Below, piece by piece: positions 13,801 through 22,800 of a stretch of 64,000 bases of DNA. The first letter of the stretch is position 1. Each line of letters begins with the position of its first letter. The notes under the pieces were generated by a model. The model was not told the DNA's origin. It saw only the letters and a program-made list of their open reading frames with translations, and did not search any database. The translations under genes and the position numbers were made by a program. This stretch comes from Verrucomicrobium sp. BvORR034 (GTDB lineage Bacteria > Verrucomicrobiota > Verrucomicrobiia > Verrucomicrobiales > Verrucomicrobiaceae), in assembly GCF_000739635.1 (NCBI RefSeq), contig NZ_BATQ01000056.1, positions 1 through 64,000 of the forward strand, given 5' to 3'.

Positions 13801-16800
13801 GCGAACGCATGGGGGGACACCACCATCGGAACCGGGCATACCGTCCGCTTGGGCAACAACAACAACCTGGGGAGCTTGGGATACGGCAGCATTGTGAACA
13901 ATGGAACGCTGGAGTTCCTCCGCAATGACACCGTCATTATTCTCGACAATGCTATCACTGGGACAGGGGACCTGATTTTCAGCCGCCCTGGGTCTGTCTT
14001 GCTGACCGGGGGCAGTACCTCAACCGGGAACATAGCTGTCGGCAACCCTTCGGTGGATCGGGCTCTTGTACAAATCGGCAACTTCGGCTTCGACGACTCT
14101 CTCAATACGGCCTCTGGGAAGACTGTCACCGTCACGTCTGTGGGATCCGGTCTGGATTCTCACTTCAGGTTTGGCACGCAGACCAACCTCCTCAATACCG
14201 ACGCAAGTTTCGTGCTCGCCGTTGGTACAGGAAGGGATGCCTATCTGGTCAAACGTGGTTCAGGCGTAGTCCAGATCAACGGCACGATTACCACTTCGGG
14301 CGGTGCCGGTGGCAACCTGGGGACGATCAACATCGATTCCGGCACGCTTCGGTTTACCAATGGCATCGGGACTTCTACAAACCCGTTTGCCGGTGAAATC
14401 AACATGAGCGGCGGCGTTTTGGAACTCACTGGTACCGCCGACACCTACCTTGGGGGGGCAACGGGAGGCCTGCTGCAAGGTACAGGGGCAGTGTTTGCCT
14501 GGCGCAGTACTGGTACGCTCCACATCACGAGCGGTGGTCATACCTACTCCAACAACCGGGACAACCTCGCGGGTCTCTATGCTTACAACGGTACCATCAA
14601 CTTGAACAACTCCGGTGGGAATGCCTGGTCCAACGACGGGTACATCTACCTGATGAACGGTGCCACGCTGCAGATCAACTCTGCTGGCGGGGAAACCATC
14701 GGGTCTGTTGGGATGATGAAGGGCTCCTCCATGGTGCTGAACACGACCTTGTCCCTCAACAATGGCGCTGGCGTGAACCGCATCTCCTTCCTCGCAGGGG
14801 ACATTTCTGGAAGCGGTGGATTGGTCAAGATTGGCCGCAATGGCGGAAACAACGAAACCTCCCCCTCCATCGTACTTGCCAGCACCAACAACAGTTTCAG
14901 TGGGCAGGTTGTCATTCGTGTGGGTGGCATTGAAGTCTTGAACATCGCTGATGCAGGGGTGAACAGCTCCCTGGGATCAGGCGGAACCATCGTCATGGGA
15001 GACGACGGCACGGCCACCTCGACGGATCCCCAAATTCGCGCGTTCCTTGCGATTCACAACTCGACGGTGAATTCTTCGAACCGCGGATTCCTCATCACCG
15101 GCACTGCCACGCACAGTGCGGGTGGGGTGCGCGAGATTGGCGCATTTGGCAAGCAGTTGTTGCTTTCGGGAGATGTGACGAATGACGCCGGCACCACGGC
15201 GCGGGTGTTCCAACTCACGGGGAACAGCGAAGCCAACAACACCCTCTCCGGAAACATTCTTCAGGGTGCGGGAACTGGGGGCATGATCGTGCGCAAGGAG
15301 AGCACTGGCCGGTGGATTCTGTCCGGAACCAACACCTTCTCTGGCAACCTGGAAATCAACAACGGCTTCCTCGGCATCACCAGCGTGGCGGCCACGGGGG
15401 CCGCCGGAAACGAAATCCGGCTGGGTAGCGGTGGCAACACGGCTACTCTGGAGTGGATGGGAACCTCCACGGGGACGTTTGCCAAGAATCTGAATTTCAA
15501 TGGAACAACTGGTACTGCCCGCATCAACGCGAACGGCACGGCCGCTGTCGTGTTCAATTCGGTCAGTATCACGAACAACAACAACCGCACCATTGCACTG
15601 GGCGGGACTTCCGCTCCGGGCGTTATCAATATCATCGCGGGCAATCTGGTGGACACCGGTACAGCGGCGCAATCGCTGACCAAAGACGGGCGTGCCACTT
15701 GGCGCCTCAGCGGGGCGAACACGATTGACGGGAGTTTCACCATCAACGCCGGCATCCTTCAGGTGCAGGGTTCACAGGCGATTGGTGACACCCGCACAGT
15801 GAACGTTGCGAACGGCCTCGTGCCTTTTGATGAAAACGGGAATCCTGTGGCAGCTCCTGCCACTTTGGAACTGCTCTCCAATGAGTCGATCGGGATGCTT
15901 CTAGGTGCCCGTGGTGGCATCGTGAATCTCAACGGCAACACCCTCACGATTCTCGGTAACACGACGGCCCAAAGCTTTCAGGGCAAGATCACTGGAACGG
16001 GTGGGGTGACGCTTGGCTCTTCCGGAAATGCCAATGCTTTTGGTCTGAACAATGTGGAAAACGCCAGCAGCGGTCTCCAAGGGCTGGCCAACTACTCTCA
16101 GTTCCTGAGTGACTACACAGGCGCGACGACCATCGTTAGCTCCCAGTGGCACACCGCCTATCTGGCTGATGTTGGCACTGCCAGCGGTATCGGGAAGGGT
16201 GACTCCACCAGCAACACGACGAACGCGGCGAGCCTTGTCCTCAACGGTGGAAGCACGAACTCCAGCAACAGCGGACTTCTCTATCAGGGCACGGCGAACG
16301 TGACCAATACCAACCGACTGTTCCGCCTGGGAGTTGCGGGTACTGGCACGGATGCCACTGGCATCTGGAACAGTGCAGGGATTGTTCACGGTATTTCCAA
16401 CGGCACACTCAATTTCACGAACACCGCTGCGATCGAGTACACTGGTAGTGGTGCAAGAACGCTCACGCTCCGCGGCACGAACATCTCCAACAACACGTTC
16501 ACTCCCATCATTGGGGATGGGGCTGGCGGTGCCACCTCCTTCCGCAAGGTCGAGGGGGGGACATGGATCCTGGCCGGTGCGAACACCTACACTGGGGTCA
16601 CCAGCGTGACCAACGGCAAGCTCATCCTGCGCCATAATCTTGCGTTGGGAACTTCTGCAGGCGGTACGACTGTCTCTGGTGCATCGGGAATTGGTATCGA
16701 ACTTCAGAACAACATCACGATCACCGGAGAGGCTCTCACTATCACGGGTGACGGCGGGTCACTCGGTTCCGGAGGAGCGAGCTCCAACATCTGGGCTGGC

Positions 16801-19800
16801 AATGTGGTGATGAACCAGAACGCTCGCATTTATGCCAGAGCTGGTTCGACCCTGGAGATCAGCGGAATCGTGAGCAGCGACACCAACGGCCGCGCCTTCA
16901 ACAAATATGACATGGGTACGGTCGTGCTCTCCGGATCGAATACTTACTCTGGAGCCACCAGCCTCTTGGGAGGCACACTTCGCTTGAACTACGGTGCCAA
17001 CAACAATAGCAAGCTCGCTGACGGCACTTCGCTGACGCTCGGCGGTACCGGTCTTGCCACGCTAAATGGAATGGCAGAGTACAACAACGCGATCACCCAT
17101 CAGGTATGGGGACAGGGGGGCGTGCTTGAACTTGCCGGCGGCTCTCACACGGAGATTGTAAGCGCCACTGCGATCAATAACGGGGCCAGCAGAATCATCC
17201 GCAGTTCAGGAACTGCACGGATCGCTCTCAACGTCATCACCCGCAGCGTGGGCGGCACTTTGGACTTTGGCGAGGACAACATCGCGACGACCGACACCAA
17301 CAACACCAACGGCATTCTTGGCGGATGGGCCACCGTGGGGCGCAATACCTGGGCCGTATCCGTCAATAGCGGAGCAGCAGACACACTGATCACAGGTCTG
17401 GTGGCGTACAACAACGACGCCTACGTTCCCACCTTCAATACCAATGTCGTGAGCTTCGCCGCGGCGGCGACCGACTTCACCACCAATACGATCCGATTCA
17501 ATGCGGTCTCCGGTGGTGTACTCAACATGAGTGGCGCCAACAACTTCCTGCAAAGCGGCGGCATTCTCATGACAGCGGCCTCAGGTGCGGTCACCATTGA
17601 AGGGGGAAGTGCCGTGGTGCTTCGTCATGGGACGCAAGCGACTGCTGCGAACAGCCATGACCTTGTCATTCACCAGCACAGTGCCAGTGACTTGACCATT
17701 AATGTTGTGCTGGGTGAAAACATCACGGCCGGCAGTGCGAATACGCAGGGGCTCACGAAGACTGGTGCAGGCAAAGTGATCCTTACCCAGGACAATACGT
17801 TCCGCGGGACGATCAACATCTCTGAAGGCACATTGCAGGTCGGCAATGGGGGCAGTAGCGGCTCTCTCGGTGCTGGCGGCAGCACCTTCAATCCAGTGAT
17901 CATGGGGGATGGGACCACGTTGATTCTCAACACCACGAAGGCGACGGAATACAACTTCCAGACGATTTCGGGGAATGGGCACATCATTCTTGCTGACACC
18001 AACACGCAGACTTTCCTGCTGGATGATGCTAATTCCAGCTGGTTGGGTCGTATCACCATTGACGGAGGCATCCTTCGGGTTCGTGGACAGAACACTGCGC
18101 TGGGCGATCAGCGGTCCATGGTCACTGTCAACGATGGGGGCACATTGGAAGCTTCAGGGTCAGGGCAGACGTTCAATACCCGCATTGTCTTCAATGAAGG
18201 CGCGGTTCTAGCCGCGCGGTCGGCTGTGATTTCGGCCGTGCTCACCAACACCACTGCCACGTTCAGTGGAAAAATGGAGTTCAACAACGCGACCACGGCG
18301 GGCATGTCGGTGGTCGTTGACAGTGCGCAGAGCTTGACCATCTCGGGTGTGATTCAGGGTGCCAAAGGGTTCACCAAGTCCGGCAACGGCACGTTGGTGC
18401 TTTCAAGTGTCAACTGGGTGGATGGTGCAGCCACCTTGTCGGGCCAGATTGTTGTCAGTGAAGGAACACTCCAGCTGGGTGGTGATGGTCAGCAGCGCAA
18501 CCTTGGCGCAGTAGGCGTCAACAACGAGACGATCATTCTCCAGAATGGCCGCATCAACCTCAACAACGCTGACTTGAACTGGGCGGATCTCTCATCCCCG
18601 CAGCGTGAGATCGTCCGTATCAGCGGCACTGGCCTTGCAAGCGGTGCCACTGCCAACACAGGTGCCTTGATCAACACCTCCGGCACAGCCACCCTTGCCT
18701 TCCTGGAGTTGGGTGCAAATGCCACGGTGGGCGGCAACAGCCGTATCGACTTGGCGACCTACGACACAGACTCCTCCAGCCTGATCTCTGCCCAGCAGCC
18801 TCAGGTGGACGGCAACAACTTTGCCCTGAGCAAGGTGGGCACCAATGAACTGGTCTTCCGCGAAACGGCCTTTACCGAACTCGCGGCCCTCAACATCCGT
18901 GAAGGCACGCTTCGACTGGAAACCAATGCGCCCTTCATACCCATCCGCAATGAGGTGGGCAGCACCACCAACCCCACCTCCTCAGTTGGAAGCGGATTGG
19001 GAGCCATGTTGGCGGCAAACGTAGGCGTGGTGAATCTGAACTACGCGGGCACTCCCACGAATGATGCGGCATCTGGAGTTCAGAACGTCATGGCCATTCC
19101 CCGTCTGGACTTCTACAGACAGCATGGCGTGGTCCATACCACACCGATTAATTTCGGACGCGGCATCATCTCGCTCAACTCAGATACGCTGCCCTACGTC
19201 TATACGACACTGGCTGGCACCATGACTTTGACTGGGGCTGCCAACGGGACCGACTCGCTCTTTGTAATTGAAGGTGGTGGTGGCGGCACCAACGTCGAGG
19301 CTGGTGTCTACCGCAATCCGTTCTCCGCGCTGATCATTGATGCAGACGTGACGGGCACAGGTGGGTTCACCAAGCTGGGCACCCGTGAGTTGATCTTTAC
19401 GAAGGACACCTCCTTCACTGGAGACGCCGTGGTCAACCGGTTCTCCAACAATGATTTCTACCTGGATCCGAAATACGGCAACCAGGGGGCCATGCAGATG
19501 ATTGGCGTGGCCCTTGCTGGTGCAGGGACCTTCAACAACGCCAGCCGGATGGTGCTGGAGCGGGGCGGGGTGCTCCGCCTCGTCAACAACAGCAGCTATA
19601 ACGACAAGCTGGGCATCGTGAATGCCAACAACAATGACCGTTTGAACAACAACGGCCAGTTGGTCATGCGCAATGGTTACTTGGTCTTCGACCTGGGGGC
19701 GACCGCCAACTCTGAGAACATCGGGAACGTCGTCATTGGCGAGAACACCGCCACCGGGCGCACCGCGAGCTACATTGATTTTGATCTTCAGAGTGGAGCC

Positions 19801-22800
19801 AACGTCACTCACAATATTGGTATTCAAAGCATCACTCGCAATGTGGGTTCCGTGCTCGAATTCCGCGTCTATGATTCGGAGGCGAGGTTCGGGGGAACCA
19901 CGGGTGATAGCGTCCGGCTCCAGTTGCTGGATGGTGGTACTTCAATTGCTTCGTTGCTAACCGGCAGCGCATCTGGAGTGACTCGTCATGTTGTGCAGGG
20001 GCTCTTCGGCGGCATTGCCATGATTCCCCAGGACCATGCCTACCGCTTCTCTGGCACGCAGGATGCACTGGGGCAGCAGCGGCTCATGTTCTGGCGTGCA
20101 GCCAGAGACTTCATGACGACCGAGACCATCTCGGGTCAGACGTATCTCCGGCCGCTCGACGACAGTGAATACTCCCAGAACGCTTTTGTGACCGGGGGCA
20201 ACGTAAACATCAGTGAGATTTCCTTCTACCAGCGGGATTCGATGAAGATCAACACGCTGCGTCTGGGCAATCTCAATGACAACCTGGGCAACAACGCGAC
20301 TTCCCTGCCTGGTACCCGGCAGGTGGAGGTTCAGGACTCCTCCATCAGCCTGTTCCTGGATGACAATGTTGTTCTCAACATTGCGTCAGGGATGGTCATG
20401 GGTGCCTCTTGGTCTGAAGGCGGCCTCGTAAACGGTCAGCAGCAAGTCATCTTGGGTGGGACCTTGCAGTTCGGCAGCAAGGAGGCCATCTTCCATGTAG
20501 TGGGCGGTGGCTATGCCACCGACTTTGGCGGAATTCGCGGAGACAACCGACTTGAAGTGCGCTCCACGATTGCAGGGACGGGTGGTCTCACCAAGTCAGG
20601 CACGACGGAACTGCGTTTGGACGGGCGGAACACGTTCTCCGGACTAACCACCGTCACCAACGGCAATCTTTACATCAGAAACGGTGAGGCATTGGGTGCA
20701 GGGAACGCTGGTGCCTTTGATGGCACTGCGGGTCCGAATGGCAACATCGTCACGGGTTGGGGACAGATCCTTCAAGGCAACGGAAGCAACATTGGCTCTG
20801 CGAACGCTCGCGAGGATCTGTATGTGGGGGTGATCAACCAGAGTGCCATTGTGCTCCGCTCGGATACTTCAGTGAACTCCTGGACAGGTAACATCATCAT
20901 CGACAACGTCGACAATGCCGGCATGGTCGTGAACACGCCAGTCATTCAGACCAACTCCCAGGATACGCTGATCCTCAACGGCAGCATCGCCGGCGGCAGC
21001 ACACTGGTCCTTGAAGACGGCCTTGCGACCTCGCTCGATTCCAATCCCCGCGTCGTCACTTTTAACTCGGCTGATACCGCAAACGGCGACGGCTGGATTC
21101 TGCTGAAGAAGGCAATCGGTGACCGGTATGTCGGGGGACAGGCGGTTTCAATTGCGGACACCGTGTCCACCCAGACGACCATTGCCGGCGTTCGGACCAA
21201 CGAGAATCAGGCGCTGGCAGTGACGTTCAACCCAAGCAGCAACGAGGCGATCTACGAAACCTATGAGTCATGGGCGGCAGTGGGTAGGCTCACGATGAAT
21301 CGCGGATGGCTGCGCTACATGGGTGACGGGGACTTCTATGCTGCAGATACTGTTGCCAAGATGGGCATCACGAGCACCAATCTCCCTTCCGGCAACGTGG
21401 GCATCCGTCTCGGCAATGGCGCTGACGGCGGTGTTGGGGCACTGCTCCTGACCAAGGCAGGTCAAAGCTTCGCTGCCAGCGGCCAGCTCAACTGGCAGCA
21501 GATCAACAACAATGCCAATGGCCTGACCATCATCGGCGGCGAAAACGAGAACGGTGTGGTCACCTTTGGTAATGGCGCCGGACGGTTCGATACCGAGCGT
21601 CTTGTGGCTTTTCACGCCTCTATGGGCGGCGAGGTGCAGGTCAAGTTCCAGATTACCACTGGGGGCGGGGCTGCGGATTTCATGAGCAAGATCGGGCGGG
21701 GCACGGTGCGGATGCTTGGCAGCACCTTGGGCGGGGGGAACATCAATGACGTCGGTATCTTTGGTGGCACGATGATCTATGACTACCGGACCAACAACAC
21801 GGTGATGAATGACAACACCGCCATCCTGAAACTGGGTGGTGGCACATTGCACCTTGTTGGCAACGCTACGGCGGACACCACTCAGAATTTCCAGCGTGCC
21901 GCAGGTACGGGCAGCACCTCACAAAACACCTTCAGCGTGTTCAGTGGTGGCTCTCAGATCGTGGGTGAGGCTGCCGCAGGGCGTGCTCTCAACATCAACA
22001 TCGGAGCCGATGCTTTCGGCTTGGCTCAGCCGAACCGGACGATTACCCGCAACGTGGGTGGCACGGTTGGATTTGTGGGAACAGGAGCAGGAACGGTCAA
22101 CATCACCTTGGCCGGTGCCAACGTGCCCCGGAATGTCACCTTTGGTTGGGCGACTTACGGGACAAGCATTCACACCGCCTTGGACTTTGCCATGGTAGAT
22201 GCCACGGATGTCGTAGCGAACAAGGTCAAGGCCATCAACCGTAATCCCGGACACAACGTGAACAACGTTGCGGCCTGGGGGGCAGGCATGGATGTCAGTG
22301 AAAATGGAGGCGCTGGCTTCACCGGCATCTTGGGGGCGAATCTTGCCATCAACACGCTGCATTTTGACGCCAGTACCGAGAGCCTCGTGAACCTGGGGAG
22401 CAATACTCTAACCGTGTCCGGCGGGGGCATCTTGGTGAGCTCGGAGGTGGGGTCGTTCAACAAGACCATCACAGGTGGTGTGCTCACGACCTCAGCTGTC
22501 GCGAGCAGCGGCATGATGACCAATGGGGAATTGATCATCCATCAGTACGGGTCGGGGATTTTGACGATCGGTTCGACTCTGGGGGATGCCAACCTGACCA
22601 GTGTGGTCATCAACGGGGTGCAAACCACCATCAATGAGGTGCTGGGTGCCTCGCCCACTCTCACTCCTGGCACGGTCCGTCTCACCGCAGCCGGCGGCAA
22701 TCAGCAACGCGCCTTCTATCTGAACGGGGGAATTCTGGAAGTGAGCAATGAAAACCAGCTGGGCTTGGTGGACATTGCTTCAGTCACAAACCTTCTCTTC

